Part shown: positions 7,207-15,566 of the stretch, in pieces | Numbering within the stretch: position 1 is the first letter of the stretch | How the letters are laid out: each line of letters opens with the position of its first letter | NCBI GenBank assembly: GCA_021813745.1 | Contig: JAKAJO010000040.1 | Location: 31,300 to 95,299, forward strand | From: Acidobacteriota bacterium | GTDB lineage: Bacteria; Acidobacteriota; Terriglobia; Terriglobales; Acidobacteriaceae | Direction: 5' to 3' | Length of the DNA: 64,000 nt | Notes under the pieces: model-generated | Seen by the model: only the letters and a program-made list of their open reading frames with translations | Told to the model about the DNA's origin: nothing | The model's database searches: none | Position numbers and translations under genes: made by a program

Positions 7207-9768
7207 GTGAGGCTGTGGAATCGGGGGCTCTCAGCATTGCCGGATACGTCCACTGTTCCGGACGGCGCACAGACGCCGCCAGAATCATGCCATACAGCAC
7301 AGGCTGCTCGGCAGGGAACAACAACCACTCTCGCTGAGTTCTGGCAGATTCTGAAGCTGCGGCGGCGTGTCATCAGCATGACATGCGGCGGGCTGTTACT
7401 TGCCTGTCTGCTCTATTGCTTGATTGTTCCCGATCAATATGAAGCAACTGCGGAAGTGGCTTTGCGCGTTGCGCCGGCGACCGCGCTACATCTGGACTCC
7501 GATGATGGGGGATCCTCGGCTGCATTGGCATTGGGGCAGGTGCAACTGGAGACGCTGGCTGGGATGCTTCGCAGTGAGAATCTAGCCTGGCGCGTGATTG
7601 TGGATGACAGGCTCTATGCCGCTCCGGGTTTCGTGGGAGTCTTTGGAAAGAAATACGCGGGGCTTAATCCCTCATCACCCGGACCGGAAGCACAGGCATA
7701 TCTTCTGGATCGATTCGCGCGCCGGCTGACTGTCAGGAGTCTTCCGCGAACCATGATTCTTCAGATTCGATTCCGTTGTGCGGACGCTTCACTGTCTGCG
7801 GCGGTGGTGAATGATCTGATCGCCGAGTATGAAAAGCAGCAGACAGCTGCACGCGCGCGGGGAACGCGACTGGAAACGGCTTGGTTGCAGCAACAGCTCG
7901 CCATCCTGAAGTCGCAAGTAGAGCATGATGACGCGAAGCTTGCGGCCTATCAACAGGCGCATGGACTGGTGAATTCGCCGGAGACATTGGCTAACGGCCA
8001 GCCGAGCGATGTACAACATGCCGCCCAAATCACAGCGATTGATGAGATTGGCCAGGAACTTGTGGCCGCAAGAGCGGACCGGATGCGGCGGGAGGCCGAA
8101 TACCGAGAGGCGGTACGGGGGGATCCTGAAGCGGTTGTAGCCGCTGATCCTACTCTACAGACCGGAACCTACAACTTCTCGACTGGGCTGCTGCAACAGT
8201 TGCGAGCACGACGCAGCGATTTGGAACAGGAACAGGCGCAATTGAGCCTTGAGCATGGCCCGAACTTTCCGCGAGTACTTGAGATCCATAAAGAACTTCA
8301 AAATCTAGATCAACAAATGACAGGAGAGCGGAAGAAGCTACTGGAACGGTTTAAGGCCGCATGGCAGACCGCGCAAAGAAGAGAGGAACTGGTTCGGCAG
8401 GATCTGGACGAAAGCACGCGGGAAGGGATGAGGCTGAATGCTGCGGCATTGCAATACGCAGTGATGCGGCAGGAAGCCGAGACGAACCATCAACTGTATC
8501 TGCAGATGATGGCGAAGAGTGAAGAAGCGGGTCTGACAGCGGGCATGCAAAGGTCGAATATTGAGGTTGTGGATCCGGCTCGCCAACCCGTCAAGCCGGT
8601 CTCTCCAGACTTGCCTCTTGATCTGTCGATCACGCTTTTTGTGAGTTTGTGGCTGAGCGTGGGAGGTGCTTTTCTGATGGAGTCCGTCCATCCGATGGTG
8701 CGCAGCGTTGGAATATCACTAGGGATTGCTGGTCTTGCCGCTGTCCTGGCACACGGTCAGGCACCAACGCCGAGCACGTCCGGGTTACCGACAGGCGTGG
8801 AGAATCTACCGCAGTCTACGGAGCGGAGAAGCCAGCCGAGTCCGCGTCAGGCGCCGGCGACGTGGAGCGAGGGAGATGGCGCCCATGCTGAGGCAACTGA
8901 ATCACTCCCGAGCGCGGTTGCCGAAACCATGCCCGCACCGATTGCGGCAGGCGATCTTCTCGAGGTGAGGGAGTCACACTTGCCGGAATTCCGGTCGATG
9001 GTTCGAGTGGCTGCGGATGGAACGGTTACTCTGCCGATGATCGGCGATGTGAAGGTGGCGACTCTGGATGAGACGGGCGCCGCGCGGGCGATTGAGCGAG
9101 CGCTTCTATCGAAGGGGATGCTACTTCATCCGCAGGTGACGGTGCTGGTGACTTCGTATGTGGGGCAAGATGTGAGCGTGCTGGGGGAAGTAACGCATCC
9201 GGGAGTGTATCCCTACGGCGTGCACCATCAGCTTCTGGATGTGATCGCGGAAGCCTCAGGGATGACGCAGAGTGCCGGGAGCCTGATTACGATTGTGCAT
9301 CGAGACCCCGCTGAACCTCCCCAGGCGGTCGTGCTGGATGGTGTAACAGGAGAGGAGATTGCTGCGCACAATCCCGAGTTGAAGCCGGGAGACACAGTTG
9401 AGGTCAACCGGGCCGGGTTGGTGTATGTGGTAGGAGATGTGATCCGGCCCGGCGGGTTCTCGGTTGATCCGATGCAGAAGCTGACGGTGCTGCAAGCACT
9501 CTCACTGGCGTGGGGGCCCACAATGAACGCAGCCATGACGAAGGCGGTTCTGATTCGCGAACAGAAGGGCGGAAGAACGCTGACGTCCTTAAATCTGAAG
9601 CGCTTGCTGCGCGGTCAGGACCCTGACATTCCAATTGAAGATCGGGACATTCTTTTTGTTCCGGATTCTGCAGCGAAGAATTTGTGGAATCGAACTATGG
9701 AGTCGGTGGTTCAATCCGCCGCGGGGGTAAGCATCTACGCGGGCCTCGTGTACTCACAGAGGTTCTAG
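7207..9768 (+). CDS. Wzz-type chain-length determinant fused to Wza-type (SLBB) polysaccharide export protein
   Basis: One uninterrupted 853-codon frame. Residues 1-500 look like a Wzz/GumC co-polymerase: a membrane helix at about 55-74, a long periplasmic coiled-coil-rich part (about 190-450), a PVKPVSPDLP motif and a second helix at about 473-490. From residue 497 there is a hydrophobic, signal-peptide-like segment (SLGIAGLAAVLAHGQA). A polysaccharide export domain follows, with IAAGDLLEVRE at about 579 and two SLBB-like repeats, GEVTHPGVYPY at about 660 and VGDVIRPGGFSV at about 742. The GTG start has AAGGGG four bases upstream. The tyrosine-kinase domain of Wzc is missing. Normally the two halves are separate proteins in different membranes; here one polypeptide or an internally initiated second product could link polymerisation control to export. 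Confidence 0.85.
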   Translation: MRLWNRGLSALPDTSTVPDGAQTPPESCHTAQAARQGTTTTLAEFWQILKLRRRVISMTCGGLLLACLLYCLIVPDQYEATAEVALRVAPATALHLDSDDGGSSAALALGQVQLETLAGMLRSENLAWRVIVDDRLYAAPGFVGVFGKKYAGLNPSSPGPEAQAYLLDRFARRLTVRSLPRTMILQIRFRCADASLSAAVVNDLIAEYEKQQTAARARGTRLETAWLQQQLAILKSQVEHDDAKLAAYQQAHGLVNSPETLANGQPSDVQHAAQITAIDEIGQELVAARADRMRREAEYREAVRGDPEAVVAADPTLQTGTYNFSTGLLQQLRARRSDLEQEQAQLSLEHGPNFPRVLEIHKELQNLDQQMTGERKKLLERFKAAWQTAQRREELVRQDLDESTREGMRLNAAALQYAVMRQEAETNHQLYLQMMAKSEEAGLTAGMQRSNIEVVDPARQPVKPVSPDLPLDLSITLFVSLWLSVGGAFLMESVHPMVRSVGISLGIAGLAAVLAHGQAPTPSTSGLPTGVENLPQSTERRSQPSPRQAPATWSEGDGAHAEATESLPSAVAETMPAPIAAGDLLEVRESHLPEFRSMVRVAADGTVTLPMIGDVKVATLDETGAARAIERALLSKGMLLHPQVTVLVTSYVGQDVSVLGEVTHPGVYPYGVHHQLLDVIAEASGMTQSAGSLITIVHRDPAEPPQAVVLDGVTGEEIAAHNPELKPGDTVEVNRAGLVYVVGDVIRPGGFSVDPMQKLTVLQALSLAWGPTMNAAMTKAVLIREQKGGRTLTSLNLKRLLRGQDPDIPIEDRDILFVPDSAAKNLWNRTMESVVQSAAGVSIYAGLVYSQRF

Positions 9769-9770
9769 CC

Positions 9771-10985
9771 ATGCAGCGGCTGACCAATGGGGTCCTTCTA
9801 CTGTTCGCATTCACTGTACCGTGGGAGTATTCGCTTGACCTGGGCGAGCCCTGGGGCAATATCGCCCGAGTGGCGGGCATCATCGTGCTCGCATTTGCGC
9901 TTTTCCTCGTACTGGCAAAGGGCCGCGTGCGAAGGCCGGGTCTTGCTCTTTGGTTCACCCTTGCACTTTTTCTCTGGCTTTGCTGCACAGCTTTCTGGAC
10001 TGTGGATATGCAAGCAACCCTGGAACGGCTGCGGGCCATGCTGCAGGAGACGATCATCGTTTGGTTCGTCTGGGAGATATGTGAAGACCAGGATGACTTG
10101 CGCAGGCTCCTGATCGCGACCTTGGCGGGTTGCTGGATTCTTGCCGGCCTGACGTATGCCGATGCACTCTCAGCGCACATCGCTGGCGCTACGCCGATCC
10201 GGTTTTCGGCTAACGGACAGGATCCAAATGATGCTGCCCGGCTCCTCGATTTCGGATTTCCTTTGGCGGCACTTTTATTTGATTTGACGAGTCATCGAGT
10301 CGTGCGGGTCATTACGCTGGGATACTTTCCCGCAGGCCTGGTTGCCGTGGTCTTGACAGCTTCCCGGGGCGGGGTTCTGACGGCGATGGTTGCGATTGCG
10401 GGGGCGGGTGCACTTTTGGCGTGGCATCATCCGCGCCGAATGGTTGCAGGCGTCCTGATTTCACCGCTGCTTCTGGGATTCATGGGTCTAATGATTCCAG
10501 CGGGCCCGCTGGAGCGATTGGCGACGATCCCCGACCAGTTGCGGAATGGCGACTTGAATCAGCGCGTCAATATCTGGGATGCGGGCTGGAGGTCGTTTGC
10601 CGAGGCGCCCTGGATGGGACACGGGGCGGGAACGTTTGTGACGGCAACCGGACTGGCGACGGGAGCGACGGCACATGATACGGCGCTCTCTCTCATGGTA
10701 GAAAGTGGACTGATTGGCATAGCCCTGGCGCTGGCCCTTCTGGTGGTCTTGGTGCGCGAGGCGATAAAGACGAGGGGCTCGCTTCGGATTGGGCTGTGTA
10801 CATTGCTAGCTGTCTGGGGGGTCGCCTCGCTGGTGGGAACGCTGGATGAGACCCGCATGACATGGCTACTATTTGGAATCATCGCGCTGGCTGGCAGAGT
10901 TGATGCCGAGGCGGGGACAGCACGTACCGATGTGCGCACACAGCTCGTCGGCAGGCTTGCTGCGCCATTGCACGGGGCGCTGTAA
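9771..10985 (+). CDS. O-antigen ligase/polymerase-like membrane protein (Wzy/WaaL family)
   Basis: A 404-residue, very hydrophobic protein with around ten predicted membrane segments and a periplasmic loop in its second half, the layout of the Wzy_C/O-antigen ligase superfamily. The stretch NIWDAGWRSFAEAPWMGHGAGTF is split across about 270-295 and contains the W-x-x-G-x-G-x-F/T pattern of this family, followed by AHDTALSLMVESGLIGI, the usual conserved H-N/D-x-x-L-x-x-x-x-E-x-G element. It likely polymerises or ligates glycan repeat units at the outer face of the inner membrane. The ATG at 9771 has AGAGG eight bases upstream, two bases after the preceding stop. The next gene starts within its stop codon (TAATG). 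Confidence 0.8.
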   Translation: MQRLTNGVLLLFAFTVPWEYSLDLGEPWGNIARVAGIIVLAFALFLVLAKGRVRRPGLALWFTLALFLWLCCTAFWTVDMQATLERLRAMLQETIIVWFVWEICEDQDDLRRLLIATLAGCWILAGLTYADALSAHIAGATPIRFSANGQDPNDAARLLDFGFPLAALLFDLTSHRVVRVITLGYFPAGLVAVVLTASRGGVLTAMVAIAGAGALLAWHHPRRMVAGVLISPLLLGFMGLMIPAGPLERLATIPDQLRNGDLNQRVNIWDAGWRSFAEAPWMGHGAGTFVTATGLATGATAHDTALSLMVESGLIGIALALALLVVLVREAIKTRGSLRIGLCTLLAVWGVASLVGTLDETRMTWLLFGIIALAGRVDAEAGTARTDVRTQLVGRLAAPLHGAL

Positions 10986-11749
10986 TGGGCGAATCGACAA
11001 GCCGCTTCCTACTTCGGACGGATGACCTGTGCCCAACCATGTCGCGCGGTGGATGGGCGCGGTTTGAGGCACTGATCGAGGAGTTCTCTCTCCGGCCGAT
11101 TTTGGCTGTGGTCCCCGACAATCATGATCCGGAGCTGGAGAAGGATACACCGAACCCAGGGTTTTGGAAGATGCTGCGAGCTTTGGAATCGCGCGGGGCA
11201 ACCATCGCTCTGCACGGATATCGACATCTTTGCGCGAGTCGAGGTCGCGCGCTGATGCCGCTGCACACCATGAGTGAATTCGCCGGTATCGATGAAAGCT
11301 TACAGCAGGAATGGATTCAAGCGGGATTGGATACTCTGCGGGGTCACGGATTGTGCCCTCGACTTTTTGTAGCGCCGCGGCACGGGTTTGACCATGCGAC
11401 GTTAAGGGCACTTCGCGCGACAGGTCTGTCAGCTATTTCCGACGGATATGGCAAGTGGCCATTTCAATTCGGAGGAATCACATGGATTCCGCAGCAGCTT
11501 TGGGAACCCGTGGAGAGACAGGCCGGAATCTGGACCATCTGTATCCACCCCAACACCGCAAGCGATGTTGAGACCCTACGACTGCGCGAGTTTCTGCGAA
11601 GGAAAGCATCACAATTTGCCTCAGTAGATGATGTGCTTGGGGATAGCGGGGGTACAGTTCGCGGACTGCTGGGGCTGGGGCAATCGGCCGTATGGGCCCG
11701 ATTGCGGCGTTTGAGAACCGAGGCGCAGAAGGCCTTTGGCAGGGGCTAA
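10985..11749 (+). CDS. DUF2334 polysaccharide deacetylase-like protein
   Basis: A 254-residue protein of the carbohydrate esterase 4-like fold, DUF2334 type. The first metal-binding pair is Asp13-Asp14 in LLRTDDLCP; the histidine element is HGYRH at 77-81; the arginine-containing element FVAPRHGFD lies near 128-136; HPNTAS follows near 188. No signal peptide is visible, so it may act in the cytosol on lipid-linked sugars. The start codon overlaps the polymerase stop by one base, so the two are translationally coupled, which implies N- or O-deacetylation of the same polysaccharide. The exact substrate is unknown. Confidence 0.78.
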   Translation: MGESTSRFLLRTDDLCPTMSRGGWARFEALIEEFSLRPILAVVPDNHDPELEKDTPNPGFWKMLRALESRGATIALHGYRHLCASRGRALMPLHTMSEFAGIDESLQQEWIQAGLDTLRGHGLCPRLFVAPRHGFDHATLRALRATGLSAISDGYGKWPFQFGGITWIPQQLWEPVERQAGIWTICIHPNTASDVETLRLREFLRRKASQFASVDDVLGDSGGTVRGLLGLGQSAVWARLRRLRTEAQKAFGRG

Positions 11750-11786
11750 GGGAAACCCGACAATCGAGGCAGAATGCAGAGATCCT

Positions 11787-12920
11787 TCAACCCATGCGAA
11801 GCGGCTGAGTATTCTCTTCGAGGAGCTTGAGGTAGAGCGAGTGCCACTGTTCCATGACTAGGTCCATGCGATAGTGCTGAACGATCTCTTCACGGGCACG
11901 GGCTCCCATCGCCTGACGCTCATCTTCGGCGGTTTCCATCATGCGTTGCATCGTGGCTGTCATGGCCTCCAGATTCCCCAGGACTGCGAGTAGTCCGTTT
12001 TGGCCGTGGGTAAGGACGTTTGCGGTTCCGGGCACATCGGTCGCGACGATCGGAAGAGAGCAAGCTCCTGCTTCAAGAATAGCCATGGGGAGGCCCTCCC
12101 ACAGTGAGGCGAGCACGAATGCGTCTGCAGACTGAAGAAGCGGCAGGGGATCAGGAAGGAAACCGAGAAAATGGACGCGTTCGGCGATGCCGAGATGCTC
12201 AGCGAGGCGGTGAAGGGGATTGCGGAGAGAGCCGTCTCCGGCGATGGCAAGATGAACGGAAGGGTCGAGCCGCGACAGAGCCTGGAGCATGAGGGGGTAG
12301 TCTTTCACGGGCTCGAGGCGGCCAACGGTTGCCCAAAGAAATGCGTCGCCGACCCCGAGCTGTTGCCGCAAGGGCGAATGCTTGGAATCGCGGGGCTTCC
12401 AGTGGTCTGTATCCACCGCATTGGGAAGGACGAGTAGCCGATCAACATCCACAAGATTTGCATCTGCATAGGCCTGGGCGACAGATTTGCTGACTGCGGT
12501 AACACAGGTTGGAATGGACCTGGACAATCTGTAGCCGAGTTGCCGGGTTGAGGGTCCGAGCGAGGATGTATGGAGGGTGTCCATTTGCACGCGCGTTGGC
12601 GTGAGGAATCGGGACCAGCGTGCGAGCCAGGTTGCATGGGGCAGATGGGCGTGGAGAATATCGGGCTTCTCCAACCGCAGCCAAGCCTTCAATTGCTTCC
12701 AGCCTCGAGGATCCAGAAAGGCCTTGCGCATTTGCAGGCTGAAAAAGGGAATACCTTCCTGTGCGAGAGAGGCGCCGGCTTCACCTCCTGATCCGGACAT
12801 GGCGATGACTGTGATTCTCCATTGTCGGCGAGCCATCTGACGCGCAATCAAAAGCGCTTGTTGCTCAGCGCCGCTCACGCTGTCAATGCCGGGCAGGAGG
12901 ATTGCAATGTGACCCATCAT
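11787..12920 (-). CDS. Glycosyltransferase, GT4 type
   Basis: A 377-residue GT-B fold glycosyltransferase. The N-terminal donor-independent half starts with HIAILLPGIDSVSGAEQQAL, typical of GT4 enzymes with an SGAE/GGAE glycine loop. The C-terminal nucleotide-sugar half has LWATVGRLEPVKDYPLML near 205 and the EX7E motif LWEGLPMAILEAGA near 284. It is expected to add a sugar from UDP- or GDP-hexose to the growing glycan on the cytosolic face. It starts two bases after the stop of the upstream glycosyltransferase on the same strand, so both are in one transcript. The acceptor and donor are unknown. Confidence 0.85.
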   Translation of the reverse strand: MMGHIAILLPGIDSVSGAEQQALLIARQMARRQWRITVIAMSGSGGEAGASLAQEGIPFFSLQMRKAFLDPRGWKQLKAWLRLEKPDILHAHLPHATWLARWSRFLTPTRVQMDTLHTSSLGPSTRQLGYRLSRSIPTCVTAVSKSVAQAYADANLVDVDRLLVLPNAVDTDHWKPRDSKHSPLRQQLGVGDAFLWATVGRLEPVKDYPLMLQALSRLDPSVHLAIAGDGSLRNPLHRLAEHLGIAERVHFLGFLPDPLPLLQSADAFVLASLWEGLPMAILEAGACSLPIVATDVPGTANVLTHGQNGLLAVLGNLEAMTATMQRMMETAEDERQAMGARAREEIVQHYRMDLVMEQWHSLYLKLLEENTQPLRMG

Positions 12921-12922
12921 CG

Positions 12923-14035
12923 TTAGCCCAAGAGTAGCGCATCCAGCAAATTCTCATAGTGTCGAATTACATTCCTGAGGCAAAAAGGTTCGATCCATTC
13001 ATGAGAGAAGCGTTCGTTGCTCGAAAGGGCTCGAAGAGCCTTTCCAATGGCCTCCGCCAGGGCCTCTGGCGTGCAGTCCGTAGCAAGCCAGACGCCGGGT
13101 TGGCTCCCCAGCAAGCTGGGCAGCGCTGGCGATGCAGGGGTAGCAACCAGCGGCAGTCCGGCCGCGGCAGCTTCAAGCAGGGCATTCGGCATCGCCTCAC
13201 GGCGAGAGGAGAGCACGAAGAGAGTTGTGCCACGAAAAAAGACAGCGGGCTCGGGCACATGCCCAGGGAAAAAGACCCTGGCCTCCAGACCAAGGAAGCG
13301 CGCCAAGGATTGCAGAGATGCAGACTCTGGCCCTTCTCCGAGAACAGTGAGATCGAGTAACGGAAATTCTGATATGAGGGCGTGAAAAGCACGCAATAGA
13401 ATGTCGATGCCCTTTTCATCGGCAAGCCTGCCAATGGCAAGAAGGTGAGGACCAGGCCCCTTCCAGAACGAGTCGGAGCGGTCTATGACAAGTTTGATTG
13501 ATTCATTGTCAATGGGGTTGCGAAGGACCACAAGTTTCCGCGGCTCAAGAGAAAGGATCTGCGAGAGATCGTCCGCCATTTCGGGCGATTGGCAGATGAT
13601 GCGGTCTGCGGCGGGATACAGGAAGCGGTAAAGCCGCTGAGTCCGTGGATGCGCGGAGTTCTGAGGGAGGTCTTTCGGCAGGGTACAGTTCTGGCGCACG
13701 ATGATCCTGGCGCCAGGCGGCATGAATGGGCGCAGCAGCAGGACCAAAAAGTTGAGATGGACCATGCCACAGACGATCAGTTTGGGACGCAGACGCCAGG
13801 TGAGTTTCAGCAGAAAGAGCGTTGCATTGCGGACATGGCGGTACGAGGCGATATGCAGAACGATGTGAGAAGGCAAGGTATCTGTGTCAACTTTGTTCTG
13901 CGCATGCGCCAGAATGCCAAGATGGATCTCATATTTTTCAGGATTGAGATGGGAAGCAAGACGCGCGATGACAGCTTCGGCACCACCGCCGCCCAGATGA
14001 GGCGTGAGCAGCAGAACAGTAGGTCGGCGCGGCAT
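12923..14035 (-). CDS. Glycosyltransferase, GT4 type
   Basis: A 370-residue GT-B glycosyltransferase. The N-terminus VLLLTPHLGGGGAEAVIARL has the GGGAE glycine loop of GT4 enzymes, and the C-terminal half has LLAIGRLADEKGIDILLRAF near 206 and the EX7E motif REAMPNALLEAAAAGLPLV near 284-302. It is the first gene of a two-gene minus-strand unit that diverges from another glycosyltransferase at 14319. Its role is presumably a transfer step in repeat-unit assembly of the nearby glycan; specificity is not readable. Confidence 0.85.
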   Translation of the reverse strand: MPRRPTVLLLTPHLGGGGAEAVIARLASHLNPEKYEIHLGILAHAQNKVDTDTLPSHIVLHIASYRHVRNATLFLLKLTWRLRPKLIVCGMVHLNFLVLLLRPFMPPGARIIVRQNCTLPKDLPQNSAHPRTQRLYRFLYPAADRIICQSPEMADDLSQILSLEPRKLVVLRNPIDNESIKLVIDRSDSFWKGPGPHLLAIGRLADEKGIDILLRAFHALISEFPLLDLTVLGEGPESASLQSLARFLGLEARVFFPGHVPEPAVFFRGTTLFVLSSRREAMPNALLEAAAAGLPLVATPASPALPSLLGSQPGVWLATDCTPEALAEAIGKALRALSSNERFSHEWIEPFCLRNVIRHYENLLDALLLG

Positions 14036-14318
14036 CGTGGCGGAGTCTCAAAGTTAGTATATGGATGAGGACGCAAAGACATGTGATCTTCCTCACACGC
14101 ATTCACCTCAAACACTCCTATATTCTGGTCAAAGATTTTGAACAAGTAAAAATAAGCCAATCTGCGCGCTTAAGCGCAAGAGGGCGGGGCGACGGGATGT
14201 TAGTGGGCTCTCGTTGACCCAGATTGACTGGGTTGTAGTGCTTTGCGTTTGTTCCCAGGTGTCGAGGTTTCTGGCGGGCGTCTTTGGGTGATCCAGAGCC
14301 CCAAGAGGAGCTAAGGCC
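14036..14318. promoter_or_regulatory. Divergent intergenic region with palindromes
   Basis: This 283-base gap separates two divergent glycosyltransferase genes and must hold both promoters. It contains a perfect 12-base palindrome GCGCTTAAGCGC at 14166-14177 and a hairpin-forming repeat ACCCAG/CTGGGT at 14217-14233. It is more AT-rich than its surroundings between about 14060 and 14160. I could not assign convincing -35/-10 pairs. Confidence 0.3.
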
Positions 14319-15566
14319 GTGAACTTTGGTCCATCTGGGCGTGCAAACCATTCGCAGCCCTCTTCAAGATTGGGTACAAATCCCCATATTGTGATCGGGA
14401 TTACTAACTCGCAAACTTGCCTCGTACTGGCAGGCAGGTTGCGGACGCTGAAAAGTGCCGGCTTCCGTGTGACTTTAATTAGCAGTCCCGGTCCATTTCT
14501 AGCGACTACGGCAAAAAGTGAGGGAGTTGACTTTCATGAATTGCCAATGGAGCGGGGCATCTCATTTTTCCGCGACCTGAAATCTTTCATCAAGTTGACG
14601 CGTCTGCTCCAGCAACTCCGACCTGACGTGGTTGAATTCAGCACGCCGAAGGCTGGCTTGCTGGGAATGATCGCAGCGCGACTCATTGGAGTGAAGTGCA
14701 GGGTTTACCTTCTGCGTGGACTTCGACTCGAGACTGTAACGGGATTGAAGAGAGTGGCCATGACGGTGGCGGAGCGGTTGACATCGTATTGCGCCCAAGT
14801 GGTGCTCTGTAGCAGCCGGAGTCTGCGTCAGCAAGCGCTTGCATTAAGACTGGCGCCGGAAGGCAAACTCCAAATGCTAGGCAATGGAAGCAGCCATGGA
14901 GTGGACACAGAGCGTTTTGCGCCCGGACCGAGCTGTTTACGTTGGAGTTTGGGGATCCCTGATCGGGTGCCGGTGATTGGATTTGTTGGACGACTGACTC
15001 GCGACAAAGGGATTCCGGAGCTGCTTCAAGGCTTCTCGAAGGTCCTGCAGCAGGCTCCGGAGGCTCGTCTTCTGATGGTGGGTTGGTTCGATGAGTCAGA
15101 GGACGCGCTGGACGCCTCGATGCGGAGTCAAATTCTGGAGCATCCGCGGATTGTTTATACAGGCTTTGTGGAGGACACCGCCCCGTACTACCGGGCAATG
15201 GACTTCTTGATTTTGCCAAGCAAGCGCGAGGGTTTTCCGAATGCTGTGCTGGAAGCTGCGGCGACAGGCATTCCCGTCATCACGACCTTCGCAACAGGGG
15301 CCCGGAATGCCGTGGTTGCTGGGGTCACAGGCCTGCTGATTCCAAAAGGGAGCACAGCTGCAATCTGTGCGGCGTGCTTGGAACTCATCCGCGATTGGGA
15401 GCGCCGCATGCGGATGGGCCGAGAAGCCAGAGCTTGGGTCCAGGAGTATTTTCCAGAGAGCGAGGTACTCGGCCTGACCGTTGCGTTTTATCGCAATCTG
15501 TTGCACACAGGCCCAACAGACGTGTGGCAGGCCGAGCCATCCGAGGTGGCTATTTCGACGCGTTGA
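14319..15566 (+). CDS. Glycosyltransferase, GT4 type (EpsD/PglA-like)
   Basis: A 415-residue GT-B glycosyltransferase. The N-terminal half has [19 protein letters not shown] near 70 and [18 protein letters not shown] near 110, features of the capsular galactosyl- or N-acetylgalactosaminyl-transferase group (EpsD/PglA/WfgF-like). The C-terminal half has [18 protein letters not shown] near 220 and the EX7E motif [19 protein letters not shown] near 303. The start is a GTG with AGAGGAG eight bases upstream. The 3' end overlaps the convergent nuoN by 17 bases. It is probably a step of repeat-unit assembly following the epimerase/dehydrogenase-made precursors. Confidence 0.85.
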   Translation: MNFGPSGRANHSQPSSRLGTNPHIVIGITNSQTCLVLAGRLRTLKSAGFRVTLISSPGPFLATTAKSEGVDFHELPMERGISFFRDLKSFIKLTRLLQQLRPDVVEFSTPKAGLLGMIAARLIGVKCRVYLLRGLRLETVTGLKRVAMTVAERLTSYCAQVVLCSSRSLRQQALALRLAPEGKLQMLGNGSSHGVDTERFAPGPSCLRWSLGIPDRVPVIGFVGRLTRDKGIPELLQGFSKVLQQAPEARLLMVGWFDESEDALDASMRSQILEHPRIVYTGFVEDTAPYYRAMDFLILPSKREGFPNAVLEAAATGIPVITTFATGARNAVVAGVTGLLIPKGSTAAICAACLELIRDWERRMRMGREARAWVQEYFPESEVLGLTVAFYRNLLHTGPTDVWQAEPSEVAISTR

